A stretch of DNA of 64,000 bases from an uncultured Bacteroidota bacterium. GTDB taxonomy: Bacteria > Bacteroidota > Bacteroidia > Bacteroidales > F082. Positions 16,446 to 24,844 of this stretch are shown in pieces; position 1 is the stretch's first letter, and each line of letters begins with the position of its first letter. The stretch lies in NCBI GenBank assembly GCA_903891085.1, contig CAITDJ010000084.1:1-64000 (forward strand), given 5' to 3'. The position numbers were made by a program, and so were the translations under genes. The notes under the pieces were generated by a model. It saw only the letters and a program-made list of their open reading frames with translations, was not told the DNA's origin and made no database searches.

Positions 16446-16970
16446 TTACCAGGTGTGTGCCTCTGCATCCATCATCCATTTTCCCTGCACTTTCAACACC
16501 TGTTCAATAATATCGCGTACACAACCTTTCCCGCCCTCCAAATGACTAATATACAAGCATATATTCTTTATTTCAACAGAAGCATCCGCCGGACAAACTG
16601 GCATTCCGCAGGCTTTCATCGGCAAATAGTCGGGTATATCGTCGCCCATATACAATATGTTTTCAAGGCGCAATTGTTTGTCTTTTACGTATTGCTCAAA
16701 AACATTCATTTTATCAGAAACGCCCAAAAAAACATCCTTTATCCCCAATGATTCGAAACGTTTTTCCATGGATGGTGAATAGCCCCCCGAAATGATTGCG
16801 ACGTTGTAGCCAAGTTTTTTGATCAATTGAAGTGCATATCCGTCTTTTACATTGGCAGTGCGCAATGGTTCACCTTCATTGTTAATAATGATTACTCCTT
16901 CGGTCATAACGCCGTCATAATCAAATATGAAAGTTGTGATTTTCGACAAATGGGCTTTATAATTACTCAT
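16446..16970 (-). CDS. kdsC: KdsC-like HAD phosphatase (Kdo-8-phosphate phosphatase)
   Basis: 174 residues from ATG 16970. A small C0-type HAD hydrolase: nucleophile motif DYDGVMTEG near residue 18, GYALQLIKKLGYNVAIISGG for motif II, a lysine in GVSDK, and YMGDDIPDYLPM for the metal site. The family converts Kdo-8-phosphate to Kdo for LPS core synthesis. The length matches KdsC (about 170-190), and lpxB lies in the same region. It overlaps the DUF2520 gene by 8 nt and is followed 4 nt later by the UbiA gene. A related HAD phosphatase of other substrate is possible but less likely. Confidence 0.88.
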   Translation of the reverse strand: MSNYKAHLSKITTFIFDYDGVMTEGVIIINNEGEPLRTANVKDGYALQLIKKLGYNVAIISGGYSPSMEKRFESLGIKDVFLGVSDKMNVFEQYVKDKQLRLENILYMGDDIPDYLPMKACGMPVCPADASVEIKNICLYISHLEGGKGCVRDIIEQVLKVQGKWMMDAEAHTW

Positions 16971-17760
16971 AATCTTTAACGTTATATTTCGTGCTTATGT
17001 ATTTCGAAAACTGATCATACAAGCGTGCCAATTCAGGCTTATTGTTTAATAAATTCAGGTGGGCATGCATGGTTCCCTTGTCGCCGCGCTTCGCCGGACC
17101 AGTTTGGCTGCTTTCCGGATCCGTTTCAAACGCCTTGTACACTGTTTCAAGAATGAGTGGTTTTAGCAATTCAAATGACAGGTTTGTATTATGTAAAATT
17201 TCATTCCCCATTGAGAACAAAGCATTTACAAAATTCGAAACAAAAACGGCGGCCAAATGCAATTTTCTTCTGTCTTCTGAACAAACTTCTACAACATCGC
17301 CTGAAATACTGTTTGCCAGTAAAAAAAGTATTCCTTTGCAAATGGGACTATTTGCTTCAATAAAAATCGGGACCCCCTGAAAATCAATGAATCTTCCTTG
17401 TGAAAATGTTTGCAGCGGATAGAAAACCCCAAATGATGTAAATTTATCTTTAAATACATCCATTCCAATTGAACCTGAGGCATGAACACAAATTCCCTTT
17501 AATACCGGCAATTTTTCGACTACCTCAGCGATCGCATCATCCGAAACTGCCAACAAATACACATCAGCATCTGTGTCGATCTCATCAAATGAAAGCACAA
17601 AACCGAGAGCTAAATTTTCAGCCAATTGCTTTGTCTTTTCAGAATTACGGCCAACTATCTGAACAATAGTATGGCCTGCGCCCATGAAAGTCAGGGCGAG
17701 ATGCCCTGCTAGCTGGCCTGTTCCAATTATAACAATCCGAAGGAGACTATTGCTGTTCAA
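16963..17760 (-). CDS. DUF2520 Rossmann-type oxidoreductase-like protein
   Basis: 265 residues with a TTG start at 17760 (no ATG fits). The N-terminal Rossmann domain has VIIGTGQLAGHLA as the dinucleotide-binding loop, HASGSIGMDVF and FYPLQTFS. The C-terminal half (about 155-265) is helical, as in 6-phosphogluconate dehydrogenase-like proteins, and matches DUF2520. The reaction is unknown; by fold it would reduce or oxidise a small acid with NAD(P). It is the first gene of the four-gene unit with kdsC, UbiA and maf and overlaps kdsC by 8 nt. A minus-strand TAAATTTG at 17826-17833 may be its -7 box. Confidence 0.85.
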   Translation of the reverse strand: MNSNSLLRIVIIGTGQLAGHLALTFMGAGHTIVQIVGRNSEKTKQLAENLALGFVLSFDEIDTDADVYLLAVSDDAIAEVVEKLPVLKGICVHASGSIGMDVFKDKFTSFGVFYPLQTFSQGRFIDFQGVPIFIEANSPICKGILFLLANSISGDVVEVCSEDRRKLHLAAVFVSNFVNALFSMGNEILHNTNLSFELLKPLILETVYKAFETDPESSQTGPAKRGDKGTMHAHLNLLNNKPELARLYDQFSKYISTKYNVKDYE

Positions 17761-17869
17761 CGCTTAGTTTTGTGCGAAATTACACATTTCACTGAGATCA
17801 ATATGCCATTTTTATATCCTTAAAACAAATTTAACTATTGATTGTTTAAAACCCATCTAATCTGACAAT

Positions 17870-18757
17870 ATGTCGAACTATTCAATCAAAGACCTCGAAA
17901 GACTAACAGGAATTAAGGCGCATACGATTCGTATCTGGGAGAAACGGTATAATATTGTTGAACCTGACCGGTCCGACTCCAATATACGCTCCTATTGTGA
18001 CAGAGATCTGAAAAAGCTTATGAATGTATCCATTTTGAACCGAACAGGTTTGAAAATATCAACTATCTCTAAACTGTCGAACTCACAGATAAATGAAAAG
18101 ATTATTGATGTGCTCGACCCTGAAAATGATTATCAAAGTCAGATTGAAAGCCTGGTTGTTTCGATGATTGAATTAAATGAAGTTCGATTTGAACATATTC
18201 TTAATCAATCTATTACAAAATTAGGATTCGAGGAAACACTTTTTTATGTCGTTTATCCTTTTTTTGAAAAAGTTGGGATGCTCTGGCAAACCGGCACCAT
18301 TTGCCCGGCCCAGGAACATTTTATCAGTAATCTTATCCGACTCAAATTAAGCGTAGCCATCGACAATCTGCCAATGGTTTCAGACCCTGAAGCGAAACGG
18401 GTCTTCCTGTTTCTTCCCGAATGGGAATTGCACGAAATGGGATTGCTTACCTATTACTATATGGCCCGAAAAAAAGGGTTTAAGGTGTTCTATCTTGGAC
18501 AGAAGGTCCCCATGCCCGATCTTTTTGAACTTTCTGACACAGTGAAAGCAGATTTGCTGGCCACTTTCTTTGTAACAGGAATTACAGAAAATGAAATTCT
18601 GAACTATCTGAAGGGCTTATGTAGTCATTTTAGCACCCAGCAAATATATATCAGCGGCATGCAGGCTGCAAATTTGTCAATATCATTGCCAGTGAACGTG
18701 AAATATGTGCAGGGTGCCGGTGAGTTTAAAAAGCTGTTGGAGAAAATGACAAGCTAA
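17870..18757 (+). CDS. CarH/LitR-like B12-binding MerR regulator
   Basis: 295 residues from ATG 17870. A MerR winged-helix domain (about 4-70; IKAHTIRIWEKRY) is followed by a helical cobalamin-cap domain (about 85-170) and a Rossmann B12 domain (about 175-290). The cap carries W139-x9-E149-H150 and the B12 domain has E186-x-H188-x2-G191; these are the motifs of light-sensing CarH proteins, which repress DNA in the dark with adenosylcobalamin and release it in light. The residue after the tryptophan is Q140, where Thermus CarH has the histidine (H132) that ligates cobalt after photolysis, so the photochemistry may differ. It lies 288 bp before an ECF sigma gene on the same strand. B12 binding is well supported; light sensing is inference. 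Confidence 0.88.
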   Translation: MSNYSIKDLERLTGIKAHTIRIWEKRYNIVEPDRSDSNIRSYCDRDLKKLMNVSILNRTGLKISTISKLSNSQINEKIIDVLDPENDYQSQIESLVVSMIELNEVRFEHILNQSITKLGFEETLFYVVYPFFEKVGMLWQTGTICPAQEHFISNLIRLKLSVAIDNLPMVSDPEAKRVFLFLPEWELHEMGLLTYYYMARKKGFKVFYLGQKVPMPDLFELSDTVKADLLATFFVTGITENEILNYLKGLCSHFSTQQIYISGMQAANLSISLPVNVKYVQGAGEFKKLLEKMTS

Positions 18758-18903
18758 TCTCGATTTTTTACCAACCTCAGAAATCAACATTTCAAACAGT
18801 CGAATCATTTTAACTCATTATCCTTCCGTGTATTACGTTTAGTATTTCTCCTGTCAAGTCTTATTTTAACTTCCTCCGTTTCTAGCAACATTCGACATCT
18901 CAA

Positions 18904-18968
18904 ATATTTAACAAATCTTTAACACTGTCTTATCCTATTGAATATCTGATATTTAACAAATTTTAAGA
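18904..18968 (+). promoter_or_regulatory. Direct repeats upstream of ECF sigma gene, putative CarH-type operator
   Basis: The 13-mer ATATTTAACAAAT occurs exactly twice, at 18904-18916 and 18949-18961. Each copy is followed by a second TTTAA(C/G)A, 11 nt and 10 nt further on. TTTAACA at 18907 and 18918 is in an 11-bp phase and fits nTnnACAnnnn, the repeat bound by Thermus CarH. The array ends about 20 bp before the -33 TTG of the sigma gene. Confidence 0.5.
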
Positions 18969-18988
18969 GTGTTTATTTAGAATCGTTC

Positions 18989-19018
18989 TTGACAAAAGTG
19001 ATTTTTTGTTTAACTTTG
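18989..19018 (+). promoter_or_regulatory. Promoter of the ECF sigma gene
   Basis: TTG at 18989-18991, a 19-bp spacer and TAACTTTG at 19011-19018 match the Bacteroidota consensus TTG-N19-TAnnTTTG fully. The ATG follows 27 nt after the -7 box. The direct repeats at 18904-18968 lie just upstream. Confidence 0.75.
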
Positions 19019-19045
19019 CATTGTAATTATTAAACAAAATAAATC

Positions 19046-19558
19046 ATGACCGCTATAGAATTCAATTATCAACTCACAGGCTTGCAGAAATACCTCATCA
19101 TTTTTGCCAAGCAACTCACACGAAATGAGGATGATGCCCTTGATCTTTTGCAGGAAACTTTTCTGAAAGCACTTACTTACCGCGATAAATATGTAGTTCA
19201 GAATAACTTCAAGGCATGGGTTTATACAATTATGAAAAACATTTTTATCAATAATTATCGCCGCAATAAAAAAGCCAAAACGATTATCGACCAAACTGAT
19301 AATCTTTATTTCATGAACTATAACAAACAGAGCAAGGATACAAACCCTGAATCAATATTGGCTACCAAGGAACTTCAACATGGCATAAACAAACTTGATT
19401 CTGATTTCCGCCGGGCATTTGATATGTACAATGATGGTTACAAATACAAGGAAATTGCTGATGATCTTGATCTTACCATTGGAACAGTGAAGAGCCGAAT
19501 CTTTTACAGTCGGAAGAAACTAATGGAAAACCTGCGTGAGTATCAACCAACAGGATAA
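19046..19558 (+). CDS. ECF-family RNA polymerase sigma factor
   Basis: 170 residues from ATG 19046. Region 2 (about 10-75) contains LTRNEDDALDLLQETFLKAL and the -10-binding helix FKAWVYTIMKNIFINNYRR. Region 4 (about 110-165) has FDMYNDGYKYKEIADDL and the helix-turn-helix TIGTVKSRIFYSRKKL. No anti-sigma gene follows; the neighbour on the left is the B12-binding MerR regulator. In other Bacteroidota a MerR-sigma pair of this kind often precedes phytoene desaturase and synthase genes, but here the next gene is on the other strand and unrelated. Control by the MerR protein through the repeats at 18904-18968 is inferred. The regulon is unknown. Confidence 0.93.
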   Translation: MTAIEFNYQLTGLQKYLIIFAKQLTRNEDDALDLLQETFLKALTYRDKYVVQNNFKAWVYTIMKNIFINNYRRNKKAKTIIDQTDNLYFMNYNKQSKDTNPESILATKELQHGINKLDSDFRRAFDMYNDGYKYKEIADDLDLTIGTVKSRIFYSRKKLMENLREYQPTG

Positions 19559-19592
19559 CAAGTTTTAATCAGCTCCGATCTAATAAACATAC

Positions 19593-19630
19593 AAAGAGGA
19601 AAATTAAGCGATGGCTTTCATTTCCTCTTT
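19593..19630 (+). terminator. Possible hairpin terminator after the sigma gene
   Basis: AAAGAGGAAA (19593-19602) pairs with TTTCCTCTTT (19621-19630) across an 18-nt loop and is followed by TATCATTTTT. It overlaps the stop of the convergent gene at 19604. The stem is AT-rich, so strength is uncertain. Confidence 0.4.
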
Positions 19631-20140
19631 TATCATTTTTATAGCCTGATCGATTAGCTTGCTATCAATTTGTATAAGTTTTTCGGCCAAATCAGCAGCA
19701 GAGGCATTTTCCTCTAATGAGACGGCCTGCAAATTTATTTGTTGCGCAAGCTCCTCGCGGGCAGTTTTTGATGTTTGCCAAACAGATTCTGAAACAAATA
19801 ACTGCTGTGATAAATTGTGCTCGAATTCATCCCTGATATTTTGAAGCAAATTCATCTGAAATTGTTGACGTGCCACAAATGGATCCAAATGTCTGGCAAT
19901 CAACGCCATTGGCTTGATTCTTTCGAGAAATAATACCAAACGCTCATACGCCTGCAATCGAAGCGGAAGCACCAAATCGAGTTTTTTTTCATTCAACCTA
20001 GCTACTGAAACCTCGAGTGCCTGTTTGTTTTTTACCGACAATATGGCAAGATACTGATTCAATGCCCTGATTAAGAAATAAGTGACCACCAGAATGTAAA
20101 GGATGGTTCCGGTTAGTAAAATTAAAGTAGCTGCTTCCAT
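19604..20140 (-). CDS. Conserved Bacteroidota protein with N-terminal membrane anchor (DUF7935-like)
   Basis: 178 residues from ATG 20140. One N-terminal hydrophobic helix (about 3-27) is followed by an entirely helical, charged domain, including LPLRLQAYERLVLFLERIKP, a heptad-rich middle and a C-terminal coiled coil with LIDQAIKMIKEEM. The pattern matches a small family found across Bacteroidota (annotated DUF7935, from memory). It is probably anchored in the inner membrane with the helical part in the cytoplasm. It is divergent from the aspartate aminotransferase gene and convergent with the ECF sigma gene. The function is unknown. Confidence 0.75.
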   Translation of the reverse strand: MEAATLILLTGTILYILVVTYFLIRALNQYLAILSVKNKQALEVSVARLNEKKLDLVLPLRLQAYERLVLFLERIKPMALIARHLDPFVARQQFQMNLLQNIRDEFEHNLSQQLFVSESVWQTSKTAREELAQQINLQAVSLEENASAADLAEKLIQIDSKLIDQAIKMIKEEMKAIA

Positions 20141-20270
20141 ATGGATGAATTATGGCACAAAGATATACGCTTTGCCAAAAAAAAGTGACATTGATGCTAA
20201 AAGAAGAGTTTATAGACAATGTAAGGGACTTTTAATTCTATTTTTGGGATTAAGGGTATTTCAAAATTCC

Positions 20271-20278
20271 TATTTTTG
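20271..20278 (+). promoter_or_regulatory. -7 box of the aminotransferase gene
   Basis: TATTTTTG matches TAnnTTTG and lies 21 nt before the GTG start. No well-placed -33 TTG is seen. It supports the GTG at 20300 as the start. Confidence 0.5.
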
Positions 20279-20299
20279 CTGTAGCAAATATTAAGAACT

Positions 20300-21511
20300 G
20301 TGGATACCAAACAAATTTTATCAAAACGGGTGCAATCGGTGTGCGAGTCGGCAACCCTTGAAATGACCCGGAAAAGTCGTGAATTACGCGACAAAGGTGT
20401 TGATGTTATAACCTTAAGCATCGGAGAGCCTGATTTTAATACGCCTGATGATGTGAAACAAGCTGCAATACAGGCAATTAATGATAATCAAACACATTAT
20501 CCACCTGTACCTGGTATTCCTGAACTTCGTAAAGCTATCGCCGACAAATTGCTCCGAGACAACAATCTGGTTTATAAACCTTCACAAATCATTGTTTCAG
20601 CAGGCGCGAAACAATCAATCATGAACGCTTTTTTCTGCCTGATAAACGATGGTGATGAAGTATTGATACCGGCACCGTTCTGGGTTTCATATCCCGAGAT
20701 GGTTAAAATGGCTGGTGGTGTTCCGGTAATCATACAATCAACCGTGGAACAAGACTTTAAAATTTCGGCAGTTCAGCTTGAAAAAGCGATTACACCAAAA
20801 ACCAAGGCGTTTATTTTTAGTTCGCCCTGCAATCCCAGCGGATCAGTATATTCGAAAGATGAACTTGAATCACTGGCAAAAGTGCTTGCAAAAAATAAAC
20901 ATGTATTTATTTTTTCTGATGAGATTTACGAATACATTCATTTTGAAGGAAAACACGAAAGTATCGCCCAATTCCCTGAAGTATTCGAAAATATCATATT
21001 AATTAACGGTTTGTCAAAAGGTTTTGCCATGACCGGCTGGCGCGTAGGTTATATGGCTGCCCCTCAATATATTGCAGATGCCTGCAACACCTTTCAAGGG
21101 CAATACACCTCTGGAACCTGCACCATCTCTCAGGCAGCGGCACTCAAGGCAGTGAATACAAATCCTGAGGATTCGGAAGAACTCAAGGATATGCTGGCCC
21201 AGTTTCTTGAACGACGTAACCTGCTGTATTCCAGACTCAAGAAGGTAAAAGGTGTTGTTCCAAACCTGCCAACAGGCGCGTTTTACCTTTTTCCGGATAT
21301 TAGTTACTATTTTGGTAAAACAGATGGAGTAACAATGATAAATAACAGTTACGACCTCTGTTTGTATTTATTGGCAAATGCCCATGTAGCTCTCGTCAGC
21401 GGAGATGCATTTGGTTGTGACAATTGCATCCGTTTTTCCTATGCTACTTCTACCAAATTGATTGGTGAGGCGGTTGACAGAATCGAAAAAGCACTTTCGT
21501 TATTGCATTGA
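20300..21511 (+). CDS. aspC: Class I PLP-dependent aspartate aminotransferase
   Basis: 403 residues with a GTG start at 20300. It catalyses amino transfer between aspartate and 2-oxoglutarate, using PLP bound to K240 in the motif NGLSKGFAMTGWRVGY. Other family marks are ITLSIGEPDFNTP, YPPVPGIPELRKAIA, SAGAKQSI for the phosphate cup, SPCNPSGSVYS, SDEIYEYI and the substrate arginine in IRFSYAT. This is the I-gamma (Thermus-like) branch, common in Bacteroidota. It is followed by the heptose kinase gene after 79 bp. Activity on other amino acids cannot be excluded. Confidence 0.93.
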   Translation: MDTKQILSKRVQSVCESATLEMTRKSRELRDKGVDVITLSIGEPDFNTPDDVKQAAIQAINDNQTHYPPVPGIPELRKAIADKLLRDNNLVYKPSQIIVSAGAKQSIMNAFFCLINDGDEVLIPAPFWVSYPEMVKMAGGVPVIIQSTVEQDFKISAVQLEKAITPKTKAFIFSSPCNPSGSVYSKDELESLAKVLAKNKHVFIFSDEIYEYIHFEGKHESIAQFPEVFENIILINGLSKGFAMTGWRVGYMAAPQYIADACNTFQGQYTSGTCTISQAAALKAVNTNPEDSEELKDMLAQFLERRNLLYSRLKKVKGVVPNLPTGAFYLFPDISYYFGKTDGVTMINNSYDLCLYLLANAHVALVSGDAFGCDNCIRFSYATSTKLIGEAVDRIEKALSLLH

Positions 21512-21590
21512 TTTTCAATAATTTATTTTCATAATAGAGGAATTTATTGTCACCCAACGCTAAACTTATTACTTTTACCAAAAAAAACAC

Positions 21591-22607
21591 ATGCTGAGTA
21601 AAGACGGTATTCAACAATTGTTTGATGATTTTAACAAGTTGAAAATCATGATTATTGGAGACGTCATGATTGACTCATATATTTTTGGGAAAGTAGACCG
21701 TATTTCGCCTGAAGCCCCTGTACCCATTGTTGCTGTTGAAAAACGCGTAAACCGGCTCGGAGGTGCTGCCAATGTAGCCCTCAATGTACGTTCAATGGGA
21801 GCTAATCCTATTTTATGTTCGGTCGTTGGAAACGATCAGAAAGCAAGTGATTTTCTACAGTTGCTTGAACAGAATGAAATGGCCGTTTCCGGCATATTCA
21901 AAAGTGAGGACCGGATTACAACCACAAAATACCGTATTATTGGAAATAAAACACAAATGCTGCGGGTTGATGAGGAACAATTGAATGACCTGGATGAAAA
22001 GGATCAGGATGGTCTGGAAAACCTTATTTCATCCATCATCCTTAACAACCACATCGATGCCATCATTTTTCAGGATTATAACAAAGGCGTACTTACACCA
22101 AAACTCATTGCTTTTGCCACACAGCTGGCAATTAATAACAACATTCCGGTTGTGGTTGACCCAAAGAAAAAGAATTTCTTAGCATACAAAAACGTTACAC
22201 TGTTTAAACCCAACTTAAAAGAACTTAAAGAAGGTTTAAATGTTGATGGCGCTCTTAAAACAATTGACCAGATTTCGGATGCCATGCAATTGCTTAATCA
22301 AAAACTAGATTGCAAATATATAATGGTCACCCTTTCAGAAAAGGGCGTATTAATCAAACATTTTCAGGAAGGCAACAATCCGAATAAAATTCATTTTCCT
22401 GCTCATATACGGAACATAGCGGATGTTTCCGGTGCCGGTGATACTGTTATTAGTGTCGCAACCTTGTGTTTAGCACTTAATCAACCTATTGAAGTTATTG
22501 CCGGTATTTCGAACCTGGCAGGTGGAATTGTGTGTGAGGAAGTGGGGGTTATCCCGATTGATAAAAGCAGACTAATCGAAGAAAGTCTAAAATTATCAGT
22601 AATGTAA
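21591..22607 (+). CDS. hldE: D-glycero-beta-D-manno-heptose-7-phosphate kinase
   Basis: 338 residues from ATG 21591. A PfkB-family sugar kinase matching the N-terminal (RfaE1) half of HldE: GDVMIDSYIFGKVDRISPEAPVP, RLGGAANVALN for sugar binding, QDYNKGVLT, and the anion-hole motif ADVSGAGDTVISVA with its catalytic aspartate. The cytidylyltransferase half (RfaE2) is absent, as usual in Bacteroidota, where it is a separate gene; none is seen here. The enzyme phosphorylates heptose-7-phosphate at O1 on the route to ADP-heptose for the LPS core. hldD, the last step of the route, is at 62425-63390. The gene symbol follows the bifunctional enzyme; rfaE1 is equivalent. Confidence 0.92.
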   Translation: MLSKDGIQQLFDDFNKLKIMIIGDVMIDSYIFGKVDRISPEAPVPIVAVEKRVNRLGGAANVALNVRSMGANPILCSVVGNDQKASDFLQLLEQNEMAVSGIFKSEDRITTTKYRIIGNKTQMLRVDEEQLNDLDEKDQDGLENLISSIILNNHIDAIIFQDYNKGVLTPKLIAFATQLAINNNIPVVVDPKKKNFLAYKNVTLFKPNLKELKEGLNVDGALKTIDQISDAMQLLNQKLDCKYIMVTLSEKGVLIKHFQEGNNPNKIHFPAHIRNIADVSGAGDTVISVATLCLALNQPIEVIAGISNLAGGIVCEEVGVIPIDKSRLIEESLKLSVM

Positions 22608-22659
22608 TTTTTTTACCACTTTTTTAATCGTTTTACAATAATAATTCACGCATAGAATC

Positions 22660-23367
22660 ATGGCAACAACTAGCTCAAAAAAAGAAAATGTTCGTATCAT
22701 GTTTAACAGCATTGCGAAAAGATATGACTTTTTGAACCATTTTCTTTCGTTGGGAATTGATCGCATGTGGCGAAAAAAACTAGTGAAGCTATTGGTTGCC
22801 CACAATCCACTTACAGTGCTCGATGTAGCTACCGGCACGGCAGATCTTGCTATTGAAGTATCAAAGCAAAGCAAAGCTGTCATCACTGGAATTGATATTG
22901 CTGAAGAGATGATCGAAATAGGTAAACGGAAAATTATTGAACTGCATCTCGAAAATCAAATAAAACTGCAAGTTGCTGATTCTGAAAATATTCCTTTCGC
23001 AACCGGTACGTTCGATGCTGCTATTGTTGCCTTTGGCGTGCGTAACTTCGAAACCCTCGACAAAGGGTTAAATGAAATGAACCGGGTTTTGAAGCATGGA
23101 GGCATGATTGCTGTGCTCGAATTTTCACGCCCACGCCATTTTCCTGTGAAAAATCTTTATATGTTTTATTTCAGGTTTATTCTGCCTTCGTTAGGACGCC
23201 TGATTTCGGGCGATAAAGGTGCCTATACCTATTTACCTGAATCAGTGAAGCAATTTCCTGATGGCAAAGCGTTCGTTAATCACCTTGCTAAAACCGGATT
23301 TTCTCAGACCACTGAAAAGCGATTAAGCTTTGGAATCGCAACTATCTACACTGGAATCAAAACTTAA
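22660..23367 (+). CDS. menG: Demethylmenaquinone methyltransferase
   Basis: 235 residues from ATG 22660 (UbiE/MenG family). It transfers a methyl group from SAM to demethylmenaquinone in the last step of menaquinone synthesis. Seen: FNSIAKRYDFLNHFLSLGID, SAM motif LDVATGTADLAIEVSK, GIDIAEEMIEIGK, the motif AIVAFGVRNFETLDKGL and LEFSRPRHFPVKNLY near the end. Length is typical. It is followed directly by porT, a gene order seen in many Bacteroidota. In an anaerobe or facultative organism the product would be menaquinone rather than ubiquinone. Confidence 0.95.
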   Translation: MATTSSKKENVRIMFNSIAKRYDFLNHFLSLGIDRMWRKKLVKLLVAHNPLTVLDVATGTADLAIEVSKQSKAVITGIDIAEEMIEIGKRKIIELHLENQIKLQVADSENIPFATGTFDAAIVAFGVRNFETLDKGLNEMNRVLKHGGMIAVLEFSRPRHFPVKNLYMFYFRFILPSLGRLISGDKGAYTYLPESVKQFPDGKAFVNHLAKTGFSQTTEKRLSFGIATIYTGIKT

Positions 23368-23419
23368 AATAAAAACCAATAAATTACGTTTACACATAAC
23401 AAATTCAAAATATTGTACG

Positions 23420-24070
23420 TTGAAAAATAAGACTTTAACATTTTTGGTAGTATTATTGGTTATTCTTTGTACCACACAATTGACCTTTGGGCAATCGAGA
23501 AAAGTAATGAACCTACCCAGTTACGACAAGGAGGCTTATCATTTCGGGTTTATTTTAGCGATGAACCAAATGTATTATACAGCAAAACCATTGATCGATA
23601 CCAAATCCTCCCCGGGCTTCGCAATCGGAATACTTGGAAACCTTCGGCTGGGCGAATATTTTGATCTCAGGTTCATACCAACCCTTTCATTTGGCGGAAG
23701 GGAAGTTGCCCAGACATCCAATCCCGATTTCTATTACCAGATTCCATCGACTTTTGTCGATTTTCCGTTAAACCTTAAATACCGGTCAAAGCGCCTAAAT
23801 AATGTGGCTGCTTACTTACTTGCCGGACCAAAATACAGCATTGATATCGCTTCGACAAAGAAAAAGAACCAGGCAGCATTTATTACAAACAGATCAGATC
23901 TTGGCATTGAGGTTGGGGTAGGTTTTGACTTTTACACGAACTATTTCAAGTTCGGTACAGAAGTCAAAATGGGCTATGGACTGTTCAACATACTTAAGTC
24001 CGGAGGCGATTTTATCGGTACAGATCAGCTTCGAAATAAAATATTTCAATTGTCATTTACTTTTGAATAA
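23420..24070 (+). CDS. porT: PorT-type outer-membrane protein of the type IX secretion system
   Basis: 216 residues with a TTG start at 23420, chosen because the protein then begins with a clean signal peptide (KNKTLTFLVVLLVILCTTQ, cleavage before FGQ or after). A TTG at 23330 inside menG is the alternative. The mature part has YDKEAYHFGFILAMNQ, SPGFAIGILGNLRLGEYFDLRFIP and a C-terminal pattern of amphipathic strands ending in phenylalanine and Glu, which match PorT (PF13568-like barrel). PorT is needed for T9SS function in Porphyromonas and Flavobacterium. It lies between menG and a conserved unknown gene (2-nt gap), its usual place. T9SS is thus likely to be present; other components are outside the window. 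Confidence 0.88.
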   Translation: MKNKTLTFLVVLLVILCTTQLTFGQSRKVMNLPSYDKEAYHFGFILAMNQMYYTAKPLIDTKSSPGFAIGILGNLRLGEYFDLRFIPTLSFGGREVAQTSNPDFYYQIPSTFVDFPLNLKYRSKRLNNVAAYLLAGPKYSIDIASTKKKNQAAFITNRSDLGIEVGVGFDFYTNYFKFGTEVKMGYGLFNILKSGGDFIGTDQLRNKIFQLSFTFE

Positions 24071-24071
24071 T

Positions 24072-24776
24072 ATGGAACAAAACAGCACACGTGACGGACT
24101 TTTCAAGGCCCTGATTGCCAAATCAACCATGAAACAGGATGTTTATTCGAACACCTTTAAATCATTACGCATGTTTAAACGGGTGATTGAGGATCTCACC
24201 AAAGACTATACGTTGAAAGCTGAAGAGATAAAAAGCCATCGAAATGTTGCTTTTGAAAACCGTTATCGTGGTGATTTTGAAATCGAATTGAAATTTGGAG
24301 CCGATATCCTGTTGTTTTTAATGCACACCAATATATTTGAGTTTTCACGCGATCATGAAGTGATGCGAACCCCTTACATACGCGAAAACAAGGATCGTTC
24401 TTATTGTGGCATCATCAATGTTTATAATTTTCTATCTGATTCATTTAAATATAACAGATTCAATGATATAGGATATCTGATCGGGAGAATATTCATTAAT
24501 AAAGACAACCATTACTTTATTGAAGGTAAACGTGAACTAGGGTTCATTTTCAATGATTTCGGAAAAAATGAAATGAATCCGGAGGCTGCAAAACTCATTA
24601 TTGAAGCTGCCATCAAATACACCATCAATTTTGATTTACTTACTCCACCCTATGAAACCGTAAAAATGGTTACGGTTAACGAGATGAAAAACACCCTTGA
24701 TGCCATCTCTATGAAAACAGGGAAACGTTTAGGGTTTCAATTTCAGCAGGATACGCTGAAATCTGAAGGGGAATAA
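24072..24776 (+). CDS. Conserved protein of unknown function downstream of porT
   Basis: 234 residues from ATG 24072, 1 nt after the porT stop; an open frame extends upstream into porT but ends there in non-coding-like composition. There is no signal peptide or membrane helix, so the protein is cytoplasmic. It shows mixed alpha/beta character with recognisable blocks NRYRGDFEIELKFGADILLF, HTNIFEFSRDH, RSYCGIINVYNF, and FINKDNHYFIEGKRELGF, the last suggesting a basic nucleotide- or phosphate-contacting loop. I recall homologues at this position in many Bacteroidota but no assigned role. The tight spacing suggests cotranslation with porT. Function not inferred. Confidence 0.8.
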   Translation: MEQNSTRDGLFKALIAKSTMKQDVYSNTFKSLRMFKRVIEDLTKDYTLKAEEIKSHRNVAFENRYRGDFEIELKFGADILLFLMHTNIFEFSRDHEVMRTPYIRENKDRSYCGIINVYNFLSDSFKYNRFNDIGYLIGRIFINKDNHYFIEGKRELGFIFNDFGKNEMNPEAAKLIIEAAIKYTINFDLLTPPYETVKMVTVNEMKNTLDAISMKTGKRLGFQFQQDTLKSEGE

Positions 24777-24844
24777 AATTTTTAAGAATAGTATTGTCAG
24801 TTTGAAAAAAGTTTCTACTTTTGCACTCTCAAACAAAAGAAAGC

